64,000 bases of DNA from Lamellibrachia satsuma (GCA_033239005.1 BSQZ01000126.1:907501-971500); one strand, 5' to 3'. Counted from the stretch's first letter, positions 1 through 12,720 are shown. The notes: generated from the letters alone by a model not told the origin. Numbers and translations are program-made.

Positions 1-536
1 AACATACTACTTCCAGAGAATATTAATCAGTAACGAACATAATGATTAAGTTATCTCATTAATAATGAGATAACTTAAGTGTTGCTAACTAATTTGAAAA
101 TTAGACTTGATGTTCTATAAAGCAGCAGCGGCTTTGCAGACAAGAGGACAAGAATATATTTCTTGAAGTAGCTGTTGCCTGTGTACAGCTTACCATTAAT
201 TTGTTGCAAGATTATTACGGGCTTTCCCCACTGATGCCAGACCAGCCTAACAGCCAAGAAGCATGCAGTGAAAGGGTTAAGGCAGAATGCCTGGCACATG
301 TACACCCTGCTGGTAGATTTATTGCCAAACAACCAGCATTTCACAGGCTTTCTGGCGAGGTAGTATCTGGCAACCAGAGTGCATTAGCAGCAAGGCAAGG
401 AATTGGACCGCAGATCTCTGGCAGTCCAATATGATGGCCATCAGTGATGCAACTACACTGATGATCAATATGTGACAGTAGTCACAGAATACAGTGCACT
501 GATATTGTGTGCAGGCAGTGCTAATCCCTTAGAACC
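1..536. other. No recognisable feature
   Basis: Unique-looking sequence with only short chance frames. I see no gene, tRNA or clear transposon end. Confidence 0.4.
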
Positions 537-1197
537 ATGGTGCATCAACATTTTGTCCACTTAATACAGCTGCAATGCATCAACATTGTGTGCACTCAGT
601 GCCATTCCCATACAGTCTCAATGCATCAACATTGTGTGCACTCAGTGCCATTCCCATACAGTCTCAATGCATCAACATTGTATGCACTCAGTGCCATTCC
701 CATACAGTCTCAGTGCATCAACATTGTGTGCACTCAGTGCCATTCCCATACAGTCTCAGTGCATCAACATTGTGTGCACTCAGTGCCATCCCCATACAGT
801 CTCAGTGCATCAACATTGTGTGCACTCAGTGCCATCCTCATACAGTCTCAGTGCATCAACATTGTGTACACTCAGTGCCATTCCCGTACAGTCTCAGTGC
901 ATCAACATTGTGTGCACTCAGTGCCATCCCCATACAGTCTCAGTGCATCAACATTGTGTGCACTCAGTGCCATCCCCATACAGCCACAGTGCATCTACAT
1001 TGTGTGCACTCAGTGCCATTCCCATACAGTCTCAGTGCATCAACATTGTGTGCACTCAGTGCCATCCCCATACAGCCACAGTGCATCTACATTGTGTGCA
1101 CTCAGTGCCATCTCCATACAACCACAGTGCATCTACATTGTGTGCACTCAGTGCCATCCCCATACAGCCACAGTGCATCTACATTGTGTGCTTTAAA
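537..1197. repeat. Minisatellite, 46 bp unit, about 14 copies
   Basis: The unit contains CAACATTGTGTGCACTCAGT and CCCATACAGTC. Later copies carry CATCTACATTG and CAGCCACAG variants, so two sub-types mix at the 3' end. The open frames of about 220 residues here come from the repeat alone. Confidence 0.97.
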
Positions 1198-1734
1198 TCC
1201 CTGTGGGTCATTCTGTCCATTCCTAGGAAGCCACATTACGTAACATTTCTGCCTTTTCGTTCCTAGAATCTGCTCTGCAGTGACATTGTGCACCCCTAAG
1301 AGGAAGGCGTATATGTCCAGGCACGCAGTCACGTCATACCTGCCAGTTACAATACCAGTTACAGGGCATCTGTACTAATTGCTTTTCATGCACACTGGAG
1401 GTGCATACATGGACACCGATGACGTTAATTGCGAAATCTATGTTAATATCATTCTGATGAACATGGGACATAGCTGGGGGTGCTGATGCACCGCGCCATA
1501 TTTACTGTGTGATGCAGCATACGCAGCAGCAAGCATATTGTGACAGTCATAGAAGTAAGTGTGTGAACTTTGATGAACAATTAAGCTTTTATTTTATTCT
1601 GATAAAATATATTTTATATTATTCTAAAGCAAAATTTATGACTGTATATAGTATTTGTGTTGTATCATTTATGGTTGGAGTCTTGGTTGTCTGCTGTAGT
1701 TGTATGCTTGTATGTGGACCACACAGAGTGAAAT

Positions 1735-2440
1735 GAGTGTGGTGTGTGGCCCATATGGAGTTCAATGACAGTTGTGTGTGGCCCTTGCAGAGTGAAATGA
1801 CAGCTGTTTGTTGTGTGTAGCCCATATGGAGTTCAGTGACAGTTGTATGTGTGGCCCGTGTAGAATGAAATGATTACTGTGTGTTGTGTGTGGCCCATAT
1901 GGAGTGAAATTATAGTTGTATGTTGTATGTGGCCCTTGTGGAGTTCAATGACAGCTGTGTGTTGTGTGTGGCCCACATGGAGTGAAATGACTGGTGTGTT
2001 GTGTGTGACCCATATGGAGTGAAATGGCAGCTGTGTGTTGTATGTAGCCCATGTGAAGTTCAATGACAGCTGTGTGTTGTGTGTGGCCCATGTGGAGTTC
2101 AACGACACCTGTGTGTTGTGTGTGGCCCATGTGGAGTGAAATGATGACAACTGTGTGTTGTGTATGGCCCATATAGAGTAAAATGACAGCTGTGTGTTGT
2201 ATGTGGCCCATGTGTAATGAAACGGCAGCTGTATGTTGTATGTGGCCCATGTGGAGTTCATTGACAGTTATGTGTGGTCCATAATACTCCATATGGAGTG
2301 AAACGACAGCTGTGTGTTGTGTGTGGCCCATATGGTGTGAAATGACAGCTGCGTGTTGTGTGTGGCCCATATGGAGTTCAATGACAGCTGTGTGTTATGT
2401 GTGGCCCATGTGGAGGTCAATGATAGCTGTGTTGAGTTCA
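1735..2440. repeat. Minisatellite, about 39 bp unit, about 18 imperfect copies
   Basis: The unit is built on GTGTGTGGCCCATATGGAGT followed by GAAATGACAGCTGT. Copies vary in length and in the choice between GTTCAATG and GAAATG. Antisense frames reading GHTQHTAVISLHM are repeat artefacts. Confidence 0.95.
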
Positions 2441-3837
2441 GTAACAGCAGTGACTAGAGAGGTATTATAAGTGATATACACAGTAAGACAACTGCCATAT
2501 GTCAGTGACAGTGTAGAATGAGATGACAGCTCGTTGACGTCACCACGACTGGTGATGCGAGTAAGAGGTGACGGAGACCAGTAATTCTATACCTGTATTG
2601 ACTGCCCTACCTGTGTTTACCTGACACTGCCTCAGTGCACTAAGCTTATTTATCTTGTTACTTTTGTCAAGCACTGGTGAGCACCATCCCTGGTGCCTGT
2701 ACTGCCAACAGCTGTTGTGATTTCAAGGTGCATATATAAATATAAGGTAGGAGCACCGGGGACGGAGATGTCCAGGGAGCTGGGAAGATAATTCTCCACT
2801 CAGGTGAAACTTGAGCCCTGGGCAGAAAGATTAGCTTGACCAGCGGATATGTCAAGTCGTCCTGCTAGACTTCGCACCATCTTTGTGACAACCGACTTGA
2901 CACTGTTTTGTCATCTGTCCTGCCGTGGTCTGTGTCACACAAGGTAAATGTCACAGTTGTTCAGTTTCCCAGAAACTGCCCCGATTGTCAACTCTGGAGG
3001 CCGGGATGCCACTGGATCACACCGTGTAAACAGGTCGCATGTATCTCTAAATCACTCACTGCTAACCTAGAGAGATGCATTTTATTAACCAGCCAATTGA
3101 AAAGAAAATGTCATAGGTCGTTGGTGTGTCTGCTGGAATGGTCTGCATAGCACTATTGGTGCACGTTTGTGCGGGTTGTAAAATAACTCTTGAACTAGAA
3201 TAGTTTTCCCTACTTGTTTATTTGCTGGGACAGACAGTGGATCGTCTGCCCAGACATGGACACAATTAGAAAGATTTTCACTAATCACATTTATGGCTTT
3301 GCAACTGGCATACTTCCTATGTGATTGCCTTCTTCGTTGAATAAATTTAAGGAATAAACATATTTCCTCAACCAAGATTTCATAGCATGTTGAATGATGT
3401 CTTGATGATGAGTAGTATGATTAGTTTCTAAAACTGACAAGTGATAGGTGTCATTAAACTTAGTTGTCTGCCGGATAATCAGGTAAGGTTAGCAAGTCAA
3501 TGAATGCAGCAGACAGCCAGCAGACAGCCAGCAGACAGCCAGCAGACAGCCAGCAGATATTACCAGATATTATCAAATGTGGCAGACTAACAAGATTACT
3601 GAAATGTGTAATTACCATGTTACATCCATAATAATATTTGGGTTTCATATATTAATTTTGGCTGGTCATAAAAGGAAAGTTAAGGAAGAAATCGTCATGA
3701 CAACAAGAGGAGAGGTACAAATACCAGCCAAACTAGCCAATGCATAACACTGTACCTTGATTATACGTTCCTAGACTTTATTATTACCAATCCACAAACC
3801 ATAATTATTATTAATCTCTGGCTGCCCAGCTGGCTTA
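2441..3837. other. Non-coding, small 11 bp repeat at 3505-3557
   Basis: No gene recognised. An 11 bp repeat (AGCAGACAGCC) occurs about five times at 3505-3557. The rest shows nothing I can name. Confidence 0.4.
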
Positions 3838-4230
3838 GACAAACATATGCAGCTCACGTTGCCAGCCATCTGGAGAGAAACCCTCAACTGTGGAGTGAGA
3901 AGACCAGGGATCGAGTCCAACTGCTGTTTCGAAACTTTGGCAATTTTGTTCACCCCACTTTGCCTGTGTCTTTCGGAAGAGACACTAAAAGCCGTTGGTC
4001 CTTCTACCGGGTGTCTATGTCAGGGGAAGTAAAAGATCCAACACAGGGGAATGGAAAAACCATGTTATGGATTCACTGTGCCTCAGAGCTGGTGATCTCA
4101 AATTTATCTCAATATCTAAACTCACTAAATACTACCTCCCAGTTGAGCTGTTTAACGAATATCTCATCAAGCAGCAGGGGCTTCTCACTACATCACTATC
4201 CCTGGCAGATCAACCTGTTGAAACACTGAT
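3838..4230 (+). mobile_element. tRNA-derived SINE copy
   Basis: The head contains a B-box-like GGGATCGAGTCCAA, followed by the family core CTGCTGTTTCGAAACTTTGG, TTTTGTTCACCCCACTTTGC and GAAGAGACACTAAAAGCCGT. The same core recurs at 7456, 35525 (antisense), 47405, 49025 and 52420, which defines an interspersed family. Confidence 0.8.
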
Positions 4231-4499
4231 TTTTTTACTTGGTGTGTTAACCAATGGGATTGTGAGTTTGAATTTACAAGGCCTGCATACGGGCACTTAA
4301 CTTTCATTGCTTGTGGACCAGTTGTTGCTGGTCGGACGGGTAATTATAGGCATTTTCAGGAAATGTTCTTTGAAGTTTGGTTGACATGTTTCTGGGAACA
4401 GAAACACATCAACCAAGACAGGAAGTGGGACTAAGTACAGATGATTCAGCCTACATCCGCACACGGCGTGGGATAAACTGACAAATCTACATTTAAACA

Positions 4500-5495
4500 G
4501 GTCGATCTGCCAGGGGTACTGTAGTACTACTGCCACCCCTGGCTAGAGAGGATGTCTGCCAGGGGTACTGTAGTACTACTGCCACCCCTGGCTAGAGAGG
4601 ATGTCTGCCAGGGGTACTGTAGTACTACTGCCACCCCTGGCTAGAGAGGATGTCTGCCAGGGGTACTGTAGTACTACTGCCACCCCTGGCTAGAGAGGAT
4701 GTCTGCCAGGGGTACTGTAGTACTACTGCCACCCCTGGCTAGAGAGGATGTCTGCCAGGGGTACTGTAGTACTACTGCCACCCCTGGCTAGAGAGGATGT
4801 CTGCCAGGGGTACTGTAGTACCACTGCCACCCCTGGCTAGAGAGGATGTCTGCCAGGGGTACTGTAGTACCACTGCCACCCCTGGCTAGAGAGGATGCCT
4901 GCCAGGGGTACCGTAGTACCACTACCACCCCAGGCTGGCGAGGATGCCTGCCAGGGGTACCGTAGTACCACTACCACCCCAGGCTGGCGAGGATGCCTGC
5001 CAGGGGTACCGTAGTACCACTACCACCCCAGGCTGGCGAGGATGCCTGCCAGGGGTACCGTAGTACCACTACCACCCCAGGCTGGCGAGGATGCCTGCCA
5101 GGGGTACCGTAGTACCACTACCACCCCAGGCTGGCGAGGATGCCTGCCAGGGGTACCGTAGTACCACTACCACCCCAGGCTGGCGAGGATGCCTGCCAGG
5201 GGTACCGTAGTACCACTACCACCCCAGGCTGGCGAGGGTGCCCGCCAGGGGTACAGTAGTACCACTACCACCCCAGGCTGGCGAGGATGCCCGCCAGGGG
5301 TACCGCAGTACCACTACCACCCCAGGCTGGCGAGGGTGCCCGCCAGGGGTACCGCAGTACCACTACCACCCCAGGCTGGCGAGGATGCCCGCCAGGGGTA
5401 CCGCAGTACCACTACCACCCCAGGCTAGCGAGGATGCCTGCCAGGGGTACCGTAGTACCACTACCACCCCAGGCTAGTGAGGATGCCTGCGAGTA
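4500..5495. repeat. Minisatellite, 49 bp unit, about 20 copies in two sub-families
   Basis: Each early unit contains GCCAGGGGT and ACCCCTGGC, a perfect 9 bp inverted pair around GTACTGTAGTAC. From about 4898 the unit switches to a GCCTGCCAGGGGTACCGTAG form with CACCCCAGGCTGGCGAG. Because 49 is not a multiple of 3, three frames rotate through it and create false open frames. Confidence 0.97.
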
Positions 5496-6270
5496 TTCAC
5501 CAATAATACAAAATATTTGTCAGAGCAACAGAACTGCCTTTCATCCCTGGGCACAATATGTTTCAGTTGAGCCTAACAGGTGGGCAGCAACAACAATTTG
5601 AGATTGTAAGTTGGCCTAATAACATCATGGTAAACAAGTGGATGGCTTAATATGTCTCAGTGATGTTATAAGAGGTGTCTTGAGTAATTACTGTTGTGCT
5701 CACCCAGTGACACCCACACATCCAGGGACTTTCTCAATAACAAGTTCATCAACACTTATTATTCCACTCTGTCTAATCACAGACTCAATCTCGCGAAATG
5801 AGGCCTAGTTATGCCACTACTAGAATAGTAAAGCACTGTTGATCACCAGGTATGTGTTGTCGCATGATTACGTAGTTTGGCAGGTGTCGTCATGAGATGT
5901 CAGGTGAATACTTACATATCGTGCTCTATCTGTCTATCATTATTAATAAAATTTCTAGTCAAACAGTAGTTGTTCAAGTATCTTAATAATCAGGAGGCCA
6001 GAGCTCCTTTATCTACTGCAGTAGAATCTGTTTTGTGCAACCTTTGTTTTGGGTGACCGCCTGTCTTGGTGGACCACAATTCCAAGCACAGATTGTTTCT
6101 AACAACAATAATATACATACAGTGAGCAATGACTACCTGCCAAATGCGACCAACGACCACATCCAATAGTCACATGGCCACTACTTTCACCTGTTATGAA
6201 CGACCAGAACATGCTGACAGCGGACAACTAAATTCCTCTGGTATTGCTTTCTGTTACATAATCACTGTAC
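5496..6270. other. Non-coding spacer
   Basis: No gene recognised. A weak transposon-like start (GCAGTAGAATCTGTTTTG, about 6018) has no matching right end that I can find. Confidence 0.3.
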
Positions 6271-6274
6271 ATAC

Positions 6275-7455
6275 ATTGTGATACAATGTGATACAATGTG
6301 ATACAATGCAGGAAGGGGTTTGGTGGTTCAGTGATTAGAACACTGGCCTGTTGATGAAGGGTTGTGGTGGCTCAGTGATTAGAACACTGGCCTGTCGATG
6401 AAGGGTTGTGGTGGCTCAGTGATTAGAACACTGGCCTGTCAATGAAGGGTTGTGGTGGCTCAGTGATTAGAACACTGGCCTGTCAATGAAGGGTTGTGGT
6501 GGCTCAGTGATTAGAACACTGGCCTGTCAATGAAGGGTTGTGGCCTGTGAATGAAGGGTTGTGGTCGCTCAGTGATTAGAACACTGGCCTGTCAATGAAG
6601 GGTTGTGGTGGCTCAGTGATTAGAACACTGGCCTGTCAATGAAGGGTTGTGGTGGTTCAGTGATTAGAACACTGGCCTGTCAATGAAGGGTTGTGGTGGC
6701 TCAGTGATTAGAACACTGGCATGTCAATGAAGGGTTGTGGTGGCTCAGTGATTAGAACACTGGCCTGTCAATGAAGGGTTGTGGCCTGTCAATGAAGGGT
6801 TGTCGTGGCTCGGTGATTAGAACACTGGCCTGTCAATGAAGGGTTGTGGTGGCTCAGTGATTAGAACACTGGCCTGTCAATGAAGGGTTGTCGTGGCTCG
6901 GTGATTAGAACACTGGCCTGTCAATGAAGGGTTGTGGTGGCTCAGTGATTAGAACACTGGCCTGTCAATGAAGGGTTGTCGTGGCTCGGTGATTAGAACA
7001 CTGGCCTGTCAATGAAGGGTTGTGGTGGCTCAGTGATTAGAACACTGGCCTGTCAATGAAGGGTTGTCGTGGCTCGGTGATTAGAACACTGGCCTGTCAA
7101 TGAAGGGTTGTGGTGGCTCAGTGATTAGAACACTGGCCTGTCAATGAAGGGTTGTGGCCTGTCAATGAAGGGTTGTGGTGGCTCAGTGATTAGAACGCTG
7201 GCCTGTCAACGAAGGGGTGTGGTGGCTCAGTGATTAGAACACTGGCCTGTCAATGAAGGGTTGTGGCCTGTCAATGAAGGGTTGTGGTGGCTCAGTGATT
7301 AGAACGCTGGCCTGTCAACGAAGGGGTGTGGTGGCTCAGTGATTAGAACGCTGGCCTGTCTATAAAGGGGTGTGGTCAGTGATTAGAACACTGGCCTGTC
7401 TATAAAGGGGTGTGGTCAGTGATTAGAACGCTGGCCTGTCTATAAAGGGGTGTGG
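6275..7455 (+). repeat. Tandem array of a SINE tRNA-like head, 44 bp unit, about 25 copies
   Basis: The unit is GGTGGCTCAGTGATTAGAAC followed by ACTGGCCTGTCAATGAAGGG and TTGT. TGGCTCAGTGATT is close to a Pol III A-box. Some units alternate with a GTCGTGGCTCGGTG variant and some are cut to ~21 bp. The array runs straight into a SINE body at 7456, so the unit looks like that SINE's amplified 5' end. A 10 bp GATACAATGT repeat precedes it. Confidence 0.93.
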
Positions 7456-7745
7456 TCAGTGATTAGAACACTGGGTCGGAATCCAACTTCCATTTCAAAA
7501 CGTGTGCAATTTTGTTCACCCCATTTTGCCTGTGTATTTTGGAAGACACACTAAAAGCCGTTGGTCCCTACTACCCAGTGTCTACACCAAGGGGAAGCAA
7601 AATGCCCCCCACACATGGAAATGGAAAAAACATGTTGTGGACTCACAGAGTCGGTCTCAATCTATAAAAACACATTCCCAGGTTAGCTGTGATCAGCTGT
7701 TTAGGAGAGTATGGCATCAAGCACCAGCCAAGGACACCCTGTGTA
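7456..7745 (+). mobile_element. tRNA-derived SINE body joined to the array
   Basis: It follows the last array unit with GGGTCGGAATCCAAC (B-box-like), then TTTTGTTCACCCCATTTTGC and ACACTAAAAGCCGTTGG, the same core as the other SINE copies. Confidence 0.8.
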
Positions 7746-8004
7746 GCTGCACTGGTGCATTGGGAACTGGTGCAGGTGCTGTCAGTGAGGTGGGCCATGG
7801 TGGTAGCAGCTTCCAGATGGCCCTCTCAATTGGAGACTGCCAAGTAGCCAGACAACCAGACACCACAAACACACTGCATCTCTCTCCGTGCTAAACACAC
7901 ACACCCCCCAGTCAGGCTGCAGCTCTGGGCCCAAACAACAACAACTAGATGTTATCCATATTAGTTTGTGAAATACCTTGTGGTGGTTAGTCAACATAAT
8001 CATT

Positions 8005-8006
8005 TG

Positions 8007-8037
<31 letters not shown>

Positions 8038-8040
8038 ACT
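8005..8040. repeat. (GTT)n microsatellite
   Basis: About ten GTT triplets next to the start of the 55 bp array. Confidence 0.9.
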
Positions 8041-9915
8041 GGCTGGCTTCTGTTTCCAAGTTAAGAAGCAGCATTAACAATGCATTGTTGTTACTGGCTG
8101 GCTTCTGTTTCCAGGTTAAGGAGCAGCATTAACAATGCATTGTTGTTACTGGCTGGCTTCTGTTTCCAGGTTAAGGAGCAGCATTAACAATGCATTGTTG
8201 TTACTGGCTGGCTTCTGTTTCCAGGTTAAGAAGCAGCATTAACAATGCATTGTTGTTACTGGCTGGCTTCTGTTTCCAGGTTAAGAAGCAGCATTAACAA
8301 TGCATTGTTGTTACTGTCTGGCTTCTGTTTCCAGGTTAAGAAGCAGCATTAACAATGCATTGTTGTTACTGGCTGGCTTCTGTCTCCAGGTTAAGGAGCA
8401 GCATTAACAATGCATTGTTGTTACTGGCTGGCTTCTGTTTCCAGGTTAAGGAGCAGCATTAACAATGCATTGTTGTTACTGGCTGGCTTCTGTTTCCAGG
8501 TTAAGGAGCAGCATTAACAATGCATTGTTGTTACTGGCTGGCTTCTGTTTCCAGGTTAAGGAGCAGCATTAACAATGCATTGTTGTTACTGGCTGGCTTC
8601 TGTTTCCAGGTTAAGGAGCAGCATTAACAATGCATTGTTGTTACTGGCTGGCTTCTGTTTCCAGGTTAAGGAGCAGCATTAACAATGCATTGTTGTTACT
8701 GGCTGGCTTCTGTCTCTAGGTTAAGAAGCTATAACAAACAATGCATTGTGGTTACTGGCTGGCTTCTGTTTCCAGGTTAAGAAGTTATAACAAACAATGC
8801 ATTGTTGTTACTGGCTGGCTTTTGTTTCCAGGTTAAGAAGCTATAACAAACAATGCATTGTGGTTACTGGCTGGCTTATGTTTCCAGGTTAAGAAGCAGC
8901 ATTAACAATGCATTGTTGTTACTGGCTGGCTTCTGTTGCCAGGTTTATAAGCTATAATAAACAGTGCATTGTGGTTACTGGCTGGCAGGGTTGTTTGATT
9001 TAAATCATTGATTTATGATTTTTTTTTTTTTCTGGTTTTTTAATTGCTGATTTATATGAATTTAACACAAATAATTGTTTACAAGCATCGAGATCAACAC
9101 AGTTTTGTGTGTTTTTTAATACAAAAGCACAAAATGCGCACACTTGTAGCTGTATTGACACCAGATAGCCTGATAGTAAAATTTTTATGACATTGTGTAT
9201 ACCAGATTTTAAAAAATAAAATAAATAAAAAAATCCGATTTAAATTTTAAAAATCCGATTTTTTTATTGTAAAAAATCATTATTTTTTTCAACCCTGCTG
9301 GCTGGTTTCTGTTTCCAGGTTAAGAAGCTATAACAAACAGTGCATTGTGGTTACTGGCTGGCTTCTGTTTCCGTGTTAAGAAGCTATAACAAACAATGCA
9401 TTGTGGTTACTGGCTGTTTTCTGTTTCCAGGTTAAGAAGCTATAACAAACAGTGCATTGTGATTACTGGCTGGTTTTTGTTTCCATGTTAAGAAGCTATA
9501 ACAAACAATGCATTGTGGTTGCTGGCTGGCTTCTGTTTCCAGGTTAAGAAGCTATAACAAACAATGCATTGTGGTTACTGGCTGGCTTCTGTTTCCATGT
9601 TAAGAAGCTATAGCAAACGATGCATTGTAGTTACTGGTTGGCTTCTGTTTTCATGTTAAGAAGCTATAACAAACAATGCATTGTGGTTACTGGCTGGTTT
9701 CTGTTTCCATGTTAAGAAGCTATAACAAACAATGCATTGTTGTTACTGGCTGGCTTCTGTTTCCATGTTAAGAAGCTATAACAAACAATGCATTGTGGTT
9801 ACTTGCTAGCTTATGTTTCCATGTTAAGGAGCTATAACAAACAATGCATTGTTGTAACTGGCCGGCTTCTGTTTCCATGTTAAGAAGCTATAACAAACAA
9901 TGCATTGTTGTTGTT
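8036..9915. repeat. Minisatellite, 55 bp unit, about 28 copies, split by a MITE
   Basis: The unit is TTACTGGCTGGCTTCTGTTT, CCAGGTTAAG and a variable end. The first ~12 units end GAGCAGCATTAACAATGCAT; later units end AAGCTATAACAAACAATGCA. The array is interrupted at 8986-9297 by an inserted element. Confidence 0.97.
8986..9297. mobile_element. hAT-like MITE, 312 bp, with 8 bp target duplication
   Basis: The ends are CAGGGTTG and CAACCCTG (8 bp perfect inverted ends; the interior is AT-rich with GATTTAAATCATTGATTTAT). It is flanked on both sides by CTGGCTGG, a word present once per 55 bp unit and here duplicated by insertion. An 8 bp duplication and CAG-type ends fit the hAT superfamily. No coding capacity. 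Confidence 0.85.
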
Positions 9916-10480
9916 TAGAAAGTTAAGAAGTCAGAAAAAACAACACAGCACTACATTCCAGTGCAACTTGGGCACTACATTCCAGTGCAACTTGGGCACT
10001 ACATTCCAGTGCAACCTGGAATCAGGTTGTGTAGTTGTGGTCTAACCTCTGCAGGTTGTGGGTATGTGTTGATGACAGGGCGGCAGTTAGTGTGGCTGTT
10101 GATGGATTAAGACCACCCCTCTCTGCCACCCATCTTGTTGGCCTTCCTCACTGCCCTGTCTAATGTTACTCTCTATTAATAGAAGCATTCTGTAGTATTT
10201 CTCAGTGCATTGACAGTTGAGTTATTCGATTGGCAGATAGTTAATATTGCCTATTGGCTGATAACGAGCAGCAACAGGAGTGTAGGACTTCACACAGCGT
10301 CTGTCAGAAGCAATACATGTCAAACCAGAGCAGAACAGGTGGATTGACGTCAGTCTTTAAGTAGTTGTTAACGACAATATCCAGATTTAGTTCACAGGTT
10401 GTCTAGTCTAGTCTAGCCAGTGGCAGCTGGGATAATGTGTCCAGTGGGCAAAATGTGTCACATGAGTGGTGGCATAGTGA
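9916..10480. other. Non-coding; three copies of a 23 bp repeat at 9950-10017
   Basis: GGGCACTACATTCCAGTGCA occurs in tandem three times. No gene seen in the remainder. Confidence 0.5.
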
Positions 10481-10572
10481 TGGTATGTGCGTGCACGCGC
10501 TGGGTGTGTGTGCATGTTTGTGTGAGTGCGCGTGTGTGTATGTGTGTGCGTGCACGTGCATGCGTGTGTGTA
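10481..10572. repeat. Alternating purine-pyrimidine tract (GT/GC rich)
   Basis: Runs of GTGTGTGCATG, GCGCGTGTGTGTATG and GCGTGCACGTGCATGCGTG. Such tracts can adopt Z-DNA. Confidence 0.8.
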
Positions 10573-11984
10573 TCTTGGATAGCAAAATTAAGTTGCTAAT
10601 ACAACACAACGTTATGCTAATTAAAAAGTACCGTAAAATAAAAGAGTACAGAAAATAAAGTTTCTCGTATGGAATTCAAACTCACAACTTAAAAGTTAGA
10701 GTTTAGATAGCAAAGTACCATAGCCACTCTGCCGCAGAAGCTGATGTGTGTAACCTGCTTTTTAGCTGTTATGAGGGAAAAAAACATGTTTAATAGTGGT
10801 TCTGATTTATTTTATTGTGTTAATTGTGTCAATATAAGCAAAGTTTATAATTGTTATGAATGTAGTTATAACAGTTTACTCAAAGCCGATCACTTTGTTT
10901 GAGAATCAATTTGATAGGTTACCCAAATTCCAGAGTTAACCAATCAAACTCAGCAATGAAATGTGGTGTTGCCAGGCTCTTGTGAGATTGACAAACAATG
11001 GCACTACACCTTGGTGTCTGGGTAATTGAGACCCAGATGCCTGGTCAGTAACCCTTGGTTATGTTCAATAATAAGATTAACCTGATAAGCCCTGAATTTC
11101 TGGGGGAGTTGATTTTGTTTCAACCCATGGGATTATGAAATGCACTGTAAGACGTAAAGTCTTCATCAAAACCCTTACAATATATGCATATTCTGAATCA
11201 CAGAATATTTATCTTACCAATGGTAGTAACACTATCAATGTTATGATTAACTGTGGCTAATTAGCATATAATTAGCATATGTAAACAATCGCAAAGTGAA
11301 AAATTAAATACGAAATGTAGTTTTATTTCGTCACTCATGGACACAATAAAGCACAAAATAAGGCAAGTTTGGTACTGCAAGGTAGGCCTACATGTCCTCT
11401 ATGAGCAGTAAGAGAAATTATTATAATATCTGCATTTACCTGTGAAATATTACAATTAGCATGCAAGTACTATGATTTTGGTTGATCGCATATATACATA
11501 TAAAGCACACAAAACTGTTCACAAAATGCATAATAATGAATGTTTCATAGGTACATGTAATCTATTGACATATATACCAGAGCACACCATGTATTGTAGT
11601 ATAATAACTGATGGAAAAGAAAAGAAAAATTCAAAGAATATAAATGCAGTAATTCTGCAAATGTTACGTCAAAAGACAATGAATACAGTAAAAACACATC
11701 ATTGACACATCGATGTTGTTGTCTTGGCCGCTACTAATGTCATTTACATCTGAATTATCGGATGTAAAACCCAACAGATGCAATGCCCGCTCATAGTCTT
11801 CATAACCATGAATCGTAAAACGTTGACAAAATATCGGTCACTTTCAAAAAATTCGCAAAAATACTAATAATTGATGGATCGATTCGAGAAATGGCTCAAA
11901 AAACGTCCGCACATGTGTTGTTTTCATCCGGGCACCAACAGCATAACCAAAGCGAACGAGTGTGGCGCCACATAGCGATCAATA
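10573..11984. other. Non-coding, nothing recognised
   Basis: AT-rich sequence. I see no exon with family similarity, no tRNA and no clear repeat. Confidence 0.4.
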
Positions 11985-12720
11985 TGAACACTACATCCCA
12001 ACACCGAAATTTCGGTGTTCAGGGTGCATCAGGTTAAACAAGATTTCCACCCAAAGCAATACCCTACATGGCAAGTGGACAAGATTTAACAAGATTGCCA
12101 TCCCAAATTATAAGTTCCAGATGGCAAGTGGACAAGGAAGCCATTGACTTATTGAGAGTCCAACAATTTTATCATCTATATATAGCCCACCCTTATCAGA
12201 CATCTGTAAATTCTATTTTTAGACATATTCACCCTACTAGCATTAACACAATCATTTGACGGTTTGTTCCATTCACTTATCACCCTCTGTGAGAAAGAGT
12301 ACTTTCTCATGTCCAACCTACACTGTTCCTTAACTAATGCTGCTTTGTGTCCTCTGGTTCTACTGCCTTCTTTAAGTTTGAAGAACATATTCCTTTCAAT
12401 ATCCTCATAACCACTCACTATTTTAAACACTTCTACTTGGTCTCCTCTTAGTCTTCTGGTCTCTAATGTTGTCAAACCACATTCTAATAAGCAGGTTTCA
12501 TAACTGATCTACTGAAATTCCGATCCCTGTGGTACCATCCTCAAAATAGATTTCCAGATTGAAATCTCACCATCTCTATTACTCTCTGTCTTCTGTGTGT
12601 AAGCCACTTTTCTATCCAGTTGATTACATCATTACCTATACCAGGGGCTTTTTATTTTAGTAACAATCTTTGATGTGATGCTTTATCGAAAGGAAGGAAG
12701 CCATCGCCTTATCGAGGGTT
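11985..12720 (-). pseudogene. LINE reverse transcriptase remnant (CR1/Jockey-type)
   Basis: On the - strand the upstream part reads DKASHQRLLLK, then GIGNDVINWIEKWLTHRRQR and a VPQG motif, classic non-LTR reverse transcriptase. After an internal deletion and stops, the frame at 12475-12176 reads TTLETRRLRGDQVEVFKIVS, then RNMFFKL...TRGHKAALVK, the usual C-terminal tail of these elements. The 3' end repeats AAGATTTAACAAGATTGCCA. Copies of the tail lie at 51796-52270 and 63440-63960. Confidence 0.88.

Noticed and set aside
537..1266. Three overlapping ~220-residue frames
   Set aside because: All are translations of one 46 bp array in rotating frames.
6275..7455. CRISPR-like regular repeats
   Set aside because: There are no unique spacers: repeats are head to tail and the DNA is clearly eukaryotic.
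6361..7455. Functional tRNA genes
   Set aside because: Units have only an A-box-like half. No anticodon arm or B-box is present inside the unit.
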